A DNA stretch of 55,274 nucleotides. Origin: Gemmatimonadota bacterium. Its GTDB lineage: Bacteria > Gemmatimonadota > Gemmatimonadetes > Gemmatimonadales > GWC2-71-9. Position 1 is the first letter of the stretch; each line of letters starts with the position of its first letter. The position numbers were made by a program, and so were the translations under genes. Shown one piece after another: positions 45,082 through 53,600 of the stretch. The stretch spans positions 1 through 55,274 of the forward strand of contig JAPULZ010000121.1 in assembly GCA_027294455.1 (NCBI GenBank), read 5' to 3'. The notes under the pieces were generated by a model. That model worked only from the letters and a program-made list of their open reading frames with translations, was not told the DNA's origin and searched no databases.

Positions 45082-47591
45082 GCCGTCTCGCCCCCGCCGT
45101 CTGTGAATACATTCGCGGGGAAGTGGCGGCTGCCGGTGGGCGAGAGGTGTCCTTCGTGGCGGAGCTGGACGCCGACGGCGTACTGGCTACCGTCCGGGCC
45201 GTGGCGCGCGGCACGATCGAGGCGGTGCTCGCGATGCCCGGCGTGGCCAACCGCGGCGAGATGCTGGTGCACAACCACCCCAGTGGGATTCTCGAACCCT
45301 CCCAGGCCGATCTGTCCGTCGCCGCGCGTCTCCACGACGGCGGTATCGGCTTCGGCATCGTGGACAACGACGCGACATCGATCTACGTCGTCACCGAGGT
45401 GCCGCGAGCCCCGCAGACGACCGCCCTCGATGCGGTGGAGATCGCCGGCCTGCTGGGGCCGGAGGGGCCCGTGGCCGGCGTCTTCGCCCAGTTCGAGGAT
45501 CGCCCCGGGCAGCGCGACATGGCGGCGTACGTCGCCGACACGTACAACGAAGGCGGCGTGTCCCTGCTCGAGGCGGGCACGGGCGTCGGCAAATCGTTCG
45601 CGTATCTGGTGCCGGCCATCGAGTGGGCGCGCATCAACCACGAGCGCACCATCGTCTCCACCAACACGATCAACCTGCAGGAGCAGTTGGTGGGCAAGGA
45701 CCTGCCGCTGCTGGCGAGAGCGTGGGAAGGGCGGGAGCGGCCTCCGACGTACGCGTTGCTGAAGGGCTGGCGCAACTACCTATGCCTGCAGCGCCTGGGA
45801 TCCGCGTTCCAGAGCCAGGGCTTGCTGCTCGAGAAGGGCCGCTCCGACGAGTTGGCTGCGCTCTCGGATTGGGCCGAGCATACCACCGACGGATCGCTCG
45901 CCGATTTGACGGACCAGCCCTCGCCCGAGGTGTGGGACGAGGTCGCCGCAGAGGCCGATCTCTGTGACCGGCTCAAGTGCCCGCACTTCGACGCCTGTTT
46001 CGTCTTTCGCGCGCGCCGCCGCGCGGCCGAGGCGGACGTGGTGGTCGTCAATCACCATCTCCTCGCGTCCGATCTCGCGGTCCGCCGCAATAGCGAGAAC
46101 TGGCAGGACGCCGCCGTGTTGCCGCCGTACAAGCGACTCGTGCTTGACGAGGCCCATCATCTCGAAGACACGGCCGCCCATCACCTGGGCCACCAGGTCA
46201 CCTGGCACGGCGTCGTGCGGTTGCTCGGACGGCTGGAGCGGACGGGGAAAGGCTTGATTCCCGCCCTCATCGCCGAGTTGCGTCAGCGGGATGATTTGCT
46301 GAGCCAGGCGTCGGTGGAGCTGCTGCAGACGGATCTGTTGCCGGCGGTGGACGACGCGCGCGTGCAAGCCCAACGGGTGTTTGGATTGTTGGCCGACTTT
46401 CTGGTAGACCGTCGGGAACCGGTTTTCCGGTTGACCGACGAGTTCGAACGCGATCCCATCTGGGAACAGGGGCTGGGCGTCGCCCTCGACAACTTCGTTC
46501 TGGCGCTACAACGCGTGCGCGACGGTGTCGAGACCGTGGCGGACCGGATGGAGCTGGACGAAGAGCCCGATCAGCGATCCCAGTTTCTCAAGGAGCTCCG
46601 CGGGGTGGTGCGCCGGCTCACGGCCGTGCTCGACGGCGCGCAGTTGACCCTGCGGCCCAAGGGCGGATCGCCCACGGTGCGCTGGATCGAGCAGCGCGGC
46701 AAGAAACCTACCGGCTCGCTGCCCTTTCCCATCCGTCTCGCCACGGTGCCCCTCGAGCTGGCGCCCATTCTCAAGGACGCCCTGTTCGATCGGGTCGACA
46801 GCGTGGTGTTGACCAGCGCCACGCTGGCGACGGACGGCGATTTCGATTTCATCAAGAATCGACTGGGCCTGTCGCTTCCGCCCACGAGGATGCGTTTCGA
46901 GGAGGCCCTGCCGTCTCCGTTCGACTTCAACGCGCAGTGCATGTTCGGCATTCCCGCCGATCTTCCCGAACCGCGCCGCGATCCCGACGCTCACGACCAC
47001 GCGGTGGCGACGACGATCGTGGAGCTGGCCCAGGCGTCCGACGGGGGGCTGTTCGTGCTCTTCACCAGCCACGCGGCGTTGCGGCGGACGGCCGCGCAGG
47101 TACGTCAACGCATCGGCGGCCGATGGCCGTTGCTGGTGCAGGGGGAGGGGCAGCGCGATCAACTGTTGCGCCGCTTCCGCGATGCCGGCTCGGCCATCCT
47201 CTTCGGGACCGACAGCTTTTGGGAGGGCGTGGACGTGCCCGGCCAAGCCTTGCGGGGTCTCGTGATTGCCAAGCTGCCCTTCAAGGTCCCCAGCGAACCC
47301 GTTACCGCGGCGCGGCTGGAGCAGCTGCAGGAAAGTGGTACGGACGGATTCTCCGGCTACCTCGTGCCGCACGCGGCGCTCAAGCTCAAGCAAGGGTTCG
47401 GCCGTCTCATTCGGACGACCACCGACTTCGGTGTGGTCGTGCTGCTGGATCCCCGGATCCTCAATCGGAATTACGGCAAGGCTCTCCTGCGATCCCTGCC
47501 CGATGCGCGGCAGGTGGTGGGGACGTGGCAAGAGGTGCGCACACAGGCCGAAGAATTCTACGCGAGCCATGGCTTGGGAGCGCCGGTATGA
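45078..47591 (+). CDS. DinG-type iron-sulfur helicase with N-terminal JAMM/JAB metalloprotease domain
   Basis: The 837-residue product begins (GTG, GTGA overlap) with a JAB/JAMM domain at about 1-110. It carries the complete metal motif HxHx7Sx2D: H65, H67, S75 and D78 in LVHNHPSGILEPSQAD, with E23 or E29 as likely catalytic Glu. From about 140 it is a DinG/XPD-like superfamily 2 helicase: Walker A LEAGTGVGKSF (164-174, K172), four iron-sulfur cysteines C236, C296, C301 and C307, DEAH at 357-360, and the C-terminal QGFGRLIRTTTDFGVVVLLDPR. DinG unwinds R-loops and branched DNA. Fusion with DnaQ exonuclease is the known arrangement; JAMM is unusual. Confidence 0.9.
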   Translation: MSRLAPAVCEYIRGEVAAAGGREVSFVAELDADGVLATVRAVARGTIEAVLAMPGVANRGEMLVHNHPSGILEPSQADLSVAARLHDGGIGFGIVDNDATSIYVVTEVPRAPQTTALDAVEIAGLLGPEGPVAGVFAQFEDRPGQRDMAAYVADTYNEGGVSLLEAGTGVGKSFAYLVPAIEWARINHERTIVSTNTINLQEQLVGKDLPLLARAWEGRERPPTYALLKGWRNYLCLQRLGSAFQSQGLLLEKGRSDELAALSDWAEHTTDGSLADLTDQPSPEVWDEVAAEADLCDRLKCPHFDACFVFRARRRAAEADVVVVNHHLLASDLAVRRNSENWQDAAVLPPYKRLVLDEAHHLEDTAAHHLGHQVTWHGVVRLLGRLERTGKGLIPALIAELRQRDDLLSQASVELLQTDLLPAVDDARVQAQRVFGLLADFLVDRREPVFRLTDEFERDPIWEQGLGVALDNFVLALQRVRDGVETVADRMELDEEPDQRSQFLKELRGVVRRLTAVLDGAQLTLRPKGGSPTVRWIEQRGKKPTGSLPFPIRLATVPLELAPILKDALFDRVDSVVLTSATLATDGDFDFIKNRLGLSLPPTRMRFEEALPSPFDFNAQCMFGIPADLPEPRRDPDAHDHAVATTIVELAQASDGGLFVLFTSHAALRRTAAQVRQRIGGRWPLLVQGEGQRDQLLRRFRDAGSAILFGTDSFWEGVDVPGQALRGLVIAKLPFKVPSEPVTAARLEQLQESGTDGFSGYLVPHAALKLKQGFGRLIRTTTDFGVVVLLDPRILNRNYGKALLRSLPDARQVVGTWQEVRTQAEEFYASHGLGAPV

Positions 47592-48778
47592 TCGGCCCGA
47601 GCGCCAGGGCACGGCGCCTTCCGGTGTACGCCGTGGGCGAGATCGCCGAGCGCAAGCGCCGGCTCTTGGCCGACGGCGTTGACGTCATCGACCTGGGAGC
47701 CGGCGACGCCGATCTGGCGCCGCCCGCCATCGCGGTGGAGACGTTGTATCGGTCCGCGCAGGAGACCAGCAACAGCCGCTACGCGTTTCAATTGGGACTG
47801 GTCGCGTTTCGTGAGGCAGTCGGGCGGTTCATGGAACGCCGGTTTGGCGTCGCTGTGGATCCCATGACCGAGGTGTTGCCCCTCATCGGATCCAAAGAGG
47901 GGTTGGCGCACCTCCCCTTTGCCGTGCTGGATCCCGGTGACGTGTGCGTCGTGCCCGAGCCCGGCTACCCCGCGTATCTCGGCGGCTCGTTGTTGGCCGG
48001 GGCCGACGTGGAGATCTTCCCACTCACGGCGGAGTCCGGATTCCTCGTGGAGCTGGACACTCTCCCCCCCGAGCGCCTGACGCGCACGAAACTCGTATAC
48101 CTCAACTATCCCAACAATCCCACGGCGGCGATCGCGCCCGCCGACTACCTGCGGCGTACGATCGCCGTGTGCTGCAAGCACGACATCGTGCTCGCCTACG
48201 ACAATCCGTATTCGGAGCTCACGTTCGACGGATACCAGGCGCCCAGCATTCTCGAGTTTCCCGGGGCCATGGACGTCGCGGTGGAGTTCCACTCCCTGTC
48301 CAAGAGTTTTGGCATGACCGGATGGCGCTTGGCGTGGGCAACAGGGAACTCTGAGGTCCTACGAGCGCTATCCAAGGTGAAGAGCTATTTTGACACCGGC
48401 GCGTTCCTGGCGGTGCAGCATGCGGGTGCGGCGGTGGTGGACCGGGCCGAGGAGTTGGTGGCGCCCGTGCGTGACGAATTTTGTGTCCGCCGGGATGCCC
48501 TCGTTAACGCCCTGCGCGACGTGGGTGTCGAGTGTGAGCCGCCACAGGCCACGATGTATCTGTGGGTTCCGTTGCCCGACCGGGTTGCTTCCGGGGCTTT
48601 TGCACGGGACCTTTTGGAACGAGAGGGGCTGGCGGTGTTGGCCGGATCCGTGTTCGGGGCCGGGGGAGAAGGATTTGTGAGATTGTCGTTTATCGTGGCG
48701 CCAGACCGGATGCGGGAAGCCGCCCGGCGCATGGCGCGAGTGCTCCACACCGCGGTGGCTACGGGTGACGGCCCCTAG
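47588..48778 (+). CDS. Class I/II aminotransferase (LL-diaminopimelate/alanine aminotransferase-like)
   Basis: The 396-residue product is a fold-type I PLP aminotransferase: LGAGDADLAPP, GSKEGLAHLPFAVLDPGD, VPEPGYPAY, LNYPNNPTAA with its Asn, YDNPYSELTFDGY, and the Schiff-base lysine K239 in HSLSKSFGMTGWRLAW. The GAGDADLAPP and SKEG features recall LL-diaminopimelate aminotransferase and the related alanine/aspartate enzymes; substrate cannot be fixed by eye. The ATG at 47588 overlaps the helicase stop by ATGA. It is followed with a 14-base overlap by the TonB-like gene. Confidence 0.9.
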   Translation: MIGPSARARRLPVYAVGEIAERKRRLLADGVDVIDLGAGDADLAPPAIAVETLYRSAQETSNSRYAFQLGLVAFREAVGRFMERRFGVAVDPMTEVLPLIGSKEGLAHLPFAVLDPGDVCVVPEPGYPAYLGGSLLAGADVEIFPLTAESGFLVELDTLPPERLTRTKLVYLNYPNNPTAAIAPADYLRRTIAVCCKHDIVLAYDNPYSELTFDGYQAPSILEFPGAMDVAVEFHSLSKSFGMTGWRLAWATGNSEVLRALSKVKSYFDTGAFLAVQHAGAAVVDRAEELVAPVRDEFCVRRDALVNALRDVGVECEPPQATMYLWVPLPDRVASGAFARDLLEREGLAVLAGSVFGAGGEGFVRLSFIVAPDRMREAARRMARVLHTAVATGDGP

Positions 48779-49658
48779 GTTCGTCATCGAGCGGCCCCGC
48801 CGGTTCGAAGCGGGATGGTATCTCCTCAGCACGGTGTTCCACGTGTTTTTTCTGGGATTCCTCGTGTGGGTGAGCACTCACAAACCAAGTGAATCGCGGG
48901 TCACCCATCTGGTGTTGCTCACCGAACCCGACCGGATGCCCAGGGAACACAGCATGAGGTACACCGACCTCGTGGGCACCGGCGTCACGACGGCGACCGA
49001 GCGCCGGGATGCCGTGGGCGGGGTGGGGCCGGTGAGCATTTCGGTCGCCGGCGTGGGCGCGCCGGCGTTGGGAGTCCGCATGCCCCCGACCCCGCCCAGG
49101 CCGGCCAGCATCGGGGTGCCTGGGGCGTCGATGGGCGTGCCGGGGGCCATCGTGGTGGGGACCCGGCGCCCCATCGGGCCGGCCTATGGCGACGGCACCA
49201 TGTGGCAGACTCCGTTCGAGGTGATCGTGGAGGAGGGCGCCACCTGGGGTCCGATGGAGGCCGAGCTGGCCGTCCTGGTGGCGGAGATGCTGGACAGCGT
49301 CATCGTGGACTCCATGATCCGGCTGGGGATTCCCAGTTGGGTCTTCAATGCCGGGGGATATAAGTGGGGGGTGGATTCCAAGTTCATCCATTTGGGACCG
49401 GTCAAGATCCCCACCGTCTTGCTTGCCTTGCTGCCCATTCCCGCTACGGGCAACTACGAGCAGGCCGAGCAGGCGCGGTGGCTCGCCGACGTGCGGGACC
49501 AGATCATGCGACAGGCGCAGCGCATGGACGACCTGGAAACGTTCAAGGGATACATCAAGCAGCTGGAGGAGCGCAAACGCCGCGAGCGCGACGAGGAGCG
49601 CCGGCGCCGAGGCGTCGTGGCGGGCCGCGACTCCGTGATCTCGGGCGGGCGGAACTAG
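48765..49658 (+). CDS. Unknown single-pass membrane protein, TonB-like layout
   Basis: The 297-residue product (GTG start) has one N-terminal transmembrane helix (about 17-38, GWYLLSTVFHVFFLGFLVWV). A Gly/Pro/Val-rich extended region (about 80-135, GVRMPPTPPRPASIGVPG) follows, then a soluble domain, and a strongly charged C-terminal helix (QLEERKRRERDEERRRR). The N-in helix plus Pro-rich linker resembles TonB/TolA-type proteins, but no TonB C-terminal motif is present. Its TAG stop shares bases with the gltX stop on the other strand (CTAG). Confidence 0.65.
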   Translation: MTAPRFVIERPRRFEAGWYLLSTVFHVFFLGFLVWVSTHKPSESRVTHLVLLTEPDRMPREHSMRYTDLVGTGVTTATERRDAVGGVGPVSISVAGVGAPALGVRMPPTPPRPASIGVPGASMGVPGAIVVGTRRPIGPAYGDGTMWQTPFEVIVEEGATWGPMEAELAVLVAEMLDSVIVDSMIRLGIPSWVFNAGGYKWGVDSKFIHLGPVKIPTVLLALLPIPATGNYEQAEQARWLADVRDQIMRQAQRMDDLETFKGYIKQLEERKRRERDEERRRRGVVAGRDSVISGGRN

Positions 49659-50983
49659 CCGCTCACGGTCGGCTCCCATTCCAGGGCGGCTCGGATTCTC
49701 CGTAGCGACGCGTCTTTCCCCACCACGACCAACAGCTCGTTCACCGCTTCCGACACGGTGCCACCGGTGATCGCGATGCGGATCGGTTGCATGATCTTGC
49801 CGAGACCGAGCTCCAGGCGTTCGGCCAGGGCCCGGAGGCTGGCATCGAGCTCCTCGACCTGCCAGCCCTCCTCCGAGACTTGCTCGAGGTGCCGGGCGGC
49901 CTGCTCGAGCGCATGCCGGAAACCCTCCAGGTCCTGCCGCAGCATTTTCTCGGCTTTCTCGTCCCGCTCGATGAAGGCCGCATCCAGTCGCACGGCCACC
50001 TGGTATGCCACGTTCAGGGTCGTACGGGCTCGCGTGCGCACGGCGAGCACCGCCCGCTCCACGTGCGCGGCCCGGGCGGCGGCGTCGATGCCATACTTCT
50101 CGGCGAGTTCGGACTCGATGAGGGGAACCAGCTCGGCCGGCAGCGAGCGGCTCAGGTACTGGCCGTTCATCCAGGTGAGCTTCGTCAGATCGAACACGGC
50201 GCTCTTCTTTTGAATCCCGTCGAGGGAGAACGCCTCGACCAGCTCGTCCATGTTGAAATACAGCTCCCGGTCGTTTCCGGGGCTCCAGCCCAGGAGACAG
50301 AGAAAATTGGTCATGGCGCCCGGCAGAAAACCCTGCCTGCGATAGTCGCCCACCGCGGTGGCCCCATGGCGCTTCGACAACTTCTTGCCGTCGGGCCCGT
50401 GAATCATGGGCACGTGGCCGAACGCCGGCGGATCGACACCCAGCGCCTGGTACACGGCGAGCTGTTTCGGAGTGTTGGACAGATGATCGCTGCCGCGGAT
50501 GACGTGGGTGATGCCCATGTCGATGTCGTCGGCCACGACGGAAAAATTGTACGTTGGCGTGCGATCGGACCGCAGTATCACCCAGTCCTTGATGCCTTTC
50601 CCCTCGAAGGAGACGGTCTCGTAGACGTCGTCCTCCCACGCCAGCGTCTCGTCTGGCATGCGGAACCACACGGCGTCGTCGTTCATGTAAGCGTGGCCGG
50701 TTTCCAGGATCTGGTCGGCCCATTGCTGGTGGCGTTCCAGATTGGCGCCTTGAAAGACGAGTTCTCCGTCCCAGTCCATGCCCAGCCATGTCAGGCCGTC
50801 GAGGATGACCTGGGTGTGTTCGTCGGTGGAGCGTTGCCGGTCGGTGTCCTCGATGCGCAGGAGGAATTCACCGCCGGTTTTCCTGGCGAAAAGCCAATTA
50901 AAAAGCGCCGTCCGCGCCCCGCCCACGTGGAGGAAACCAGTCGGCGAGGGGGCGAACCGGACGCGAGTGCCCGATTTCGTCAT
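49655..50983 (-). CDS. gltX: Glutamyl-tRNA synthetase, shortened
   Basis: GluRS charges tRNA-Glu, and in many bacteria also tRNA-Gln before amidation. The 442-residue product has the HIGH-type PSPTGFLHVGGARTA (12-26) and KMSKS-type GKKLSKRHG (199-207), plus VIRGSDHLSNTPKQ. After GHAY (97-99) the sequence jumps to WFRMPDE, skipping the roughly 40-residue segment (YxCYC..EELE...) present in typical enzymes, so this copy is shorter than the usual 465-500 residues. Downstream of tRNA-Ser by 22 bases. Confidence 0.95.
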   Translation of the reverse strand: MTKSGTRVRFAPSPTGFLHVGGARTALFNWLFARKTGGEFLLRIEDTDRQRSTDEHTQVILDGLTWLGMDWDGELVFQGANLERHQQWADQILETGHAYMNDDAVWFRMPDETLAWEDDVYETVSFEGKGIKDWVILRSDRTPTYNFSVVADDIDMGITHVIRGSDHLSNTPKQLAVYQALGVDPPAFGHVPMIHGPDGKKLSKRHGATAVGDYRRQGFLPGAMTNFLCLLGWSPGNDRELYFNMDELVEAFSLDGIQKKSAVFDLTKLTWMNGQYLSRSLPAELVPLIESELAEKYGIDAAARAAHVERAVLAVRTRARTTLNVAYQVAVRLDAAFIERDEKAEKMLRQDLEGFRHALEQAARHLEQVSEEGWQVEELDASLRALAERLELGLGKIMQPIRIAITGGTVSEAVNELLVVVGKDASLRRIRAALEWEPTVSG

Positions 50984-51005
50984 GTCCTCATTCGGGTATG
51001 GAGAA

Positions 51006-51095
51006 CGGAGAGGGAGGGATTCGAACCCTCGATAGGGCGTTTTACCCTATAACGGTTTAGCAAACCGGCGCCTTCAGCCACTCGGCCACCTCTCC
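51006..51095 (-). tRNA. tRNA-Ser (anticodon GCT)
   Basis: The 90-base minus-strand class II tRNA has acceptor stem GGAGAGG/CCTCTCC, discriminator G, the T arm GAGGG-TTCGAAT-CCCTC, a long variable arm (ATAGGG paired with CCCTAT) and anticodon loop TTGCTAA, giving GCT for AGC/AGT codons. CCA is not encoded. The base pair at the top of the anticodon stem is a mismatch. Confidence 0.95.
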
Positions 51096-51382
51096 AAACC
51101 GTCGCCGCATCAGCGTGTCGGTCGGGGCGTAAGATAATCCGTCCGATGAGGATACGACAGCCGCGCCTAGGAGCCGCCCCGGCAGCGCTGGAGCCGCGGC
51201 CTTCCTTCTTGCATCGGGATGTGACACAGGGTACCGCATCCCCCCGTCCGATGGTCCCACAGTACACGTGGAAGCTGCTGGCCCCGATCCGGTGATGGAA
51301 CCGCGAGTTGAGGGGCCACGTTTTCCCATGTAACGGCCTCCGTTGCTCCGGCAGCGCGGCGGTGATGACGAAAGATGTACCG

Positions 51383-51748
51383 ATGAAGACGATTTTGATT
51401 GCCCTGGCGGTTTGGGTTGTGGTTGACGTTCTCTTTCTCGTTTGGTGGGCGCGGCTTTCCCGGCCGGATCCGACACTCGACTCCGTGGATTCCACGGAAG
51501 CATTCGACACGCTACCCGCCGCGTCGGGCGAGCGGCGCGATCTCGCGGCCGGCGACACGTGTCATCGCGGGCGGGCCCGCAGAGGCGGGCTGCTGGCTAG
51601 GGCACTCCGCCTCGAGTCCCGCAGCAACTCGTCGCCGAGCTGGTTGAAGGGACCGCGGCGACGTGGTGTGCCGTTCAGGATGTTGAAACCCGGTTGGATC
51701 AACCGGCTGCGCAATCGGCCGGTCGAGGACCACGGTAGCGACGGGTAG
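51383..51748 (+). CDS. Small unknown membrane protein
   Basis: The 121-residue product starts MKTILIALAVWVVVDVLFLVWWARLS, a clear membrane helix, followed by an Arg-rich hydrophilic tail without recognisable motifs. An upstream ATG at 51365 is an alternative; neither has a strong SD. The C-terminal two thirds is low in complexity, so the true extent is uncertain and only the N-terminal helix supports the gene. Confidence 0.4.
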   Translation: MKTILIALAVWVVVDVLFLVWWARLSRPDPTLDSVDSTEAFDTLPAASGERRDLAAGDTCHRGRARRGGLLARALRLESRSNSSPSWLKGPRRRGVPFRMLKPGWINRLRNRPVEDHGSDG

Positions 51749-51867
51749 TCGCCACGTTGCATCGGCATCGTAGGTCCTCCTTCCCGTAGGCCCTCTCCCG
51801 AAACATTATGATGGTTGACCCGTACCAGTGGTGAGGCCTTCCCGACCACTCTGCACGGACAGTTGCC

Positions 51868-52164
51868 ATGGAACCGCATCATATTGACCTGCTCGTCAAC
51901 CTTTTCATCGCCGTGGCGGTGATCGGTACCAGTACGGCCAGCATCACGGTCTTGCTGCGGACCTGGTTCGGTCATCGGGCGACGCTCGCGCCGGAACAAG
52001 TCAAGAAGATCATGGAAGCCCTGGAGACCATTCAAGGCGATATTGAAGACCTGCGGGGCGATCAGCTGGATTTCCAGCGCGACGTGCGCGATCGAGTGGG
52101 GGAGATCTCGGGCAGGGTGGAGTTCACGGAGCGCATGCTCAGCAAAGGGGGCGTGGAGGACTGA
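51868..52164 (+). CDS. Small membrane protein with coiled coil
   Basis: The 98-residue product has one N-terminal membrane helix (LLVNLFIAVAVIGTSTASITVLL) and a C-terminal coiled coil (EQVKKIMEALETIQGDIEDL and following heptads). Function unknown. It ends just before the start of the DUF3224 gene. Confidence 0.6.
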   Translation: MEPHHIDLLVNLFIAVAVIGTSTASITVLLRTWFGHRATLAPEQVKKIMEALETIQGDIEDLRGDQLDFQRDVRDRVGEISGRVEFTERMLSKGGVED

Positions 52165-52165
52165 C

Positions 52166-52564
52166 ATGAGCACGAATGCCACGGCCACGTTTCGGGTCAC
52201 GGGGTGGGACGAGAAGCCGTACGATGAGATCGAGGGTGGACCTAAGTTGACTCGGGCGACCGTGACCAAGGTGTTTTCGGGGGACATCGAAGGGGACGCG
52301 ACCGTCGAATATTTGATGATTCATCGTGGGGATGGTTCGGCTGATTTCGTCGGTGTCGAGCGCATCGTGGGGCGCGTCGGGGATCGGTCGGGCAGTTTCG
52401 TGTTCAAGCACGAGGGCTCGTTCGTCGATGGTGTGGCCAAGACGACGTGCACCGTGGTGCCGGGGTCGGGGGCCGGAGACCTCGAGGGCCTGCGCGGTCA
52501 AGGCAGGTTCGAATCGGGCCACGCCGAGGAGTATTCGTTCGCGTTCGAGTACACCTTCGAATGA
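52166..52564 (+). CDS. DUF3224 domain protein
   Basis: The 132-residue product begins MSTNATATFRVTGWDEKPYDE and has the family pattern GPKLTRATVTKVFSGDIEG, LMIHRGDGSADFVGVERIVG, SGSFVFKHEGSF and a C-terminal GQGRFESGHAEEYSFAFEY, matching DUF3224, a small beta-barrel-like family of unknown function. GGAGGA eight bases before the ATG is a good SD that lies within the end of the preceding gene. Confidence 0.88.
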   Translation: MSTNATATFRVTGWDEKPYDEIEGGPKLTRATVTKVFSGDIEGDATVEYLMIHRGDGSADFVGVERIVGRVGDRSGSFVFKHEGSFVDGVAKTTCTVVPGSGAGDLEGLRGQGRFESGHAEEYSFAFEYTFE

Positions 52565-52593
52565 CCCATCGATAGGCCTTGGGAGGAGGCGCG

Positions 52594-53532
52594 ATGCTAA
52601 CGGGCGGATTCCGGATGTCACGTACGGGCTGGCTGCTGTTGGTTGGGACTCTGGTGAGCGGCTGTGCCGGGCGCGGCCCCAGCGAGCAGGAGTTCGATGG
52701 CGCGGCTGCGTTCGGGTACATCGACACGCAACTTTCTTTCGGGCCACGTGTGCCCAACACCGAGGGCCATCGGCGCGCTGGAGATTGGATCCTGGAGCGG
52801 CTCCGCGGTACGGCCGATTCCGTCGAGGAGCAGGCTTTCGAGCACGTCACCGTCGACGGCGACACGGTGCGCCTGAGAAACCTGATCGGGAGGTTCCGCC
52901 CCGACGTTGCGGACCGGATTCTCTACATGGCGCACTGGGACACCCGTCCCGTCGCCGATCGGGCCGCCAACCTGGCCGAGCAGCGGCAACCCGTGCCCGG
53001 CGCCAACGACGGTGGCTCGGGCGTGGCGCTACTGCTGGGGGTTGCCGACGCCCTGGCCCTCACACCGCCGCAATTCGGTGTCGATTTGGTATTCGTCGAC
53101 GGTGAGGACTACGGCGACTTCAGCGATCCTGAGCTCCGCGACGTGCTGATCGGGGCGCGATACTACGCCAACAATCTGGATGAAGGTGCACCGCTACCCC
53201 TGTTCGCCGTGGTGTGGGACATGGTGGCCGATCGCGACTTGCGCATCCCGCAGGAGAGCTATTCGCTGGCCAACGCGCCGGAGGTGGTGCAGCGGGTGTG
53301 GGGGACGGCCCGGGACTTGGGCTATCGCCGGGTGTTCGTGGCCGAAGCGGGCGGGGGCATTACCGACGACCACGTGCCCCTGCAGCAGGTGGGCATCCGG
53401 GCGATCGACGTGATCGATTTGGACTACGGGCCCAACAGAGCGTACTGGCACACGTTACAAGACGTGATCGAGAACGTGAGTGCGGAGAGCTTGCAAATCG
53501 TCGGCGACGTCGCCATGGCGCTATTGCGCTGA
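52594..53532 (+). CDS. M28-family metallopeptidase lipoprotein (glutaminyl-cyclase-like)
   Basis: The 312-residue product has a lipoprotein signal (GWLLLVGTLVSGC, Cys24). The body matches M28 di-zinc enzymes: MAHWDTRPVAD with the first metal His and Asp, GANDGGSGVALLL with the bridging Asp, VFVDGEDYGDF with the catalytic-site acids, and the C-terminal WHTLQD with the last His. The spacing suits glutaminyl-peptide cyclotransferase-type members. It would act in the periplasm on peptides. The ATG at 52594 follows GGGAGGAGG. Confidence 0.88.
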   Translation: MLTGGFRMSRTGWLLLVGTLVSGCAGRGPSEQEFDGAAAFGYIDTQLSFGPRVPNTEGHRRAGDWILERLRGTADSVEEQAFEHVTVDGDTVRLRNLIGRFRPDVADRILYMAHWDTRPVADRAANLAEQRQPVPGANDGGSGVALLLGVADALALTPPQFGVDLVFVDGEDYGDFSDPELRDVLIGARYYANNLDEGAPLPLFAVVWDMVADRDLRIPQESYSLANAPEVVQRVWGTARDLGYRRVFVAEAGGGITDDHVPLQQVGIRAIDVIDLDYGPNRAYWHTLQDVIENVSAESLQIVGDVAMALLR

Positions 53533-53600
53533 GCTGCCGGCATTCGCATCGTCGAAAACATCGAGGTGGCGTGGACCGCGTCGTGGCCGTGGGGAAGCGA

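Noticed and set aside
51562-52287. 241-residue minus-strand open frame
   Set aside because: It is antisense to the small coiled-coil and DUF3224 genes, whose starts, SD and family matches are better, and it has no recognisable domain.
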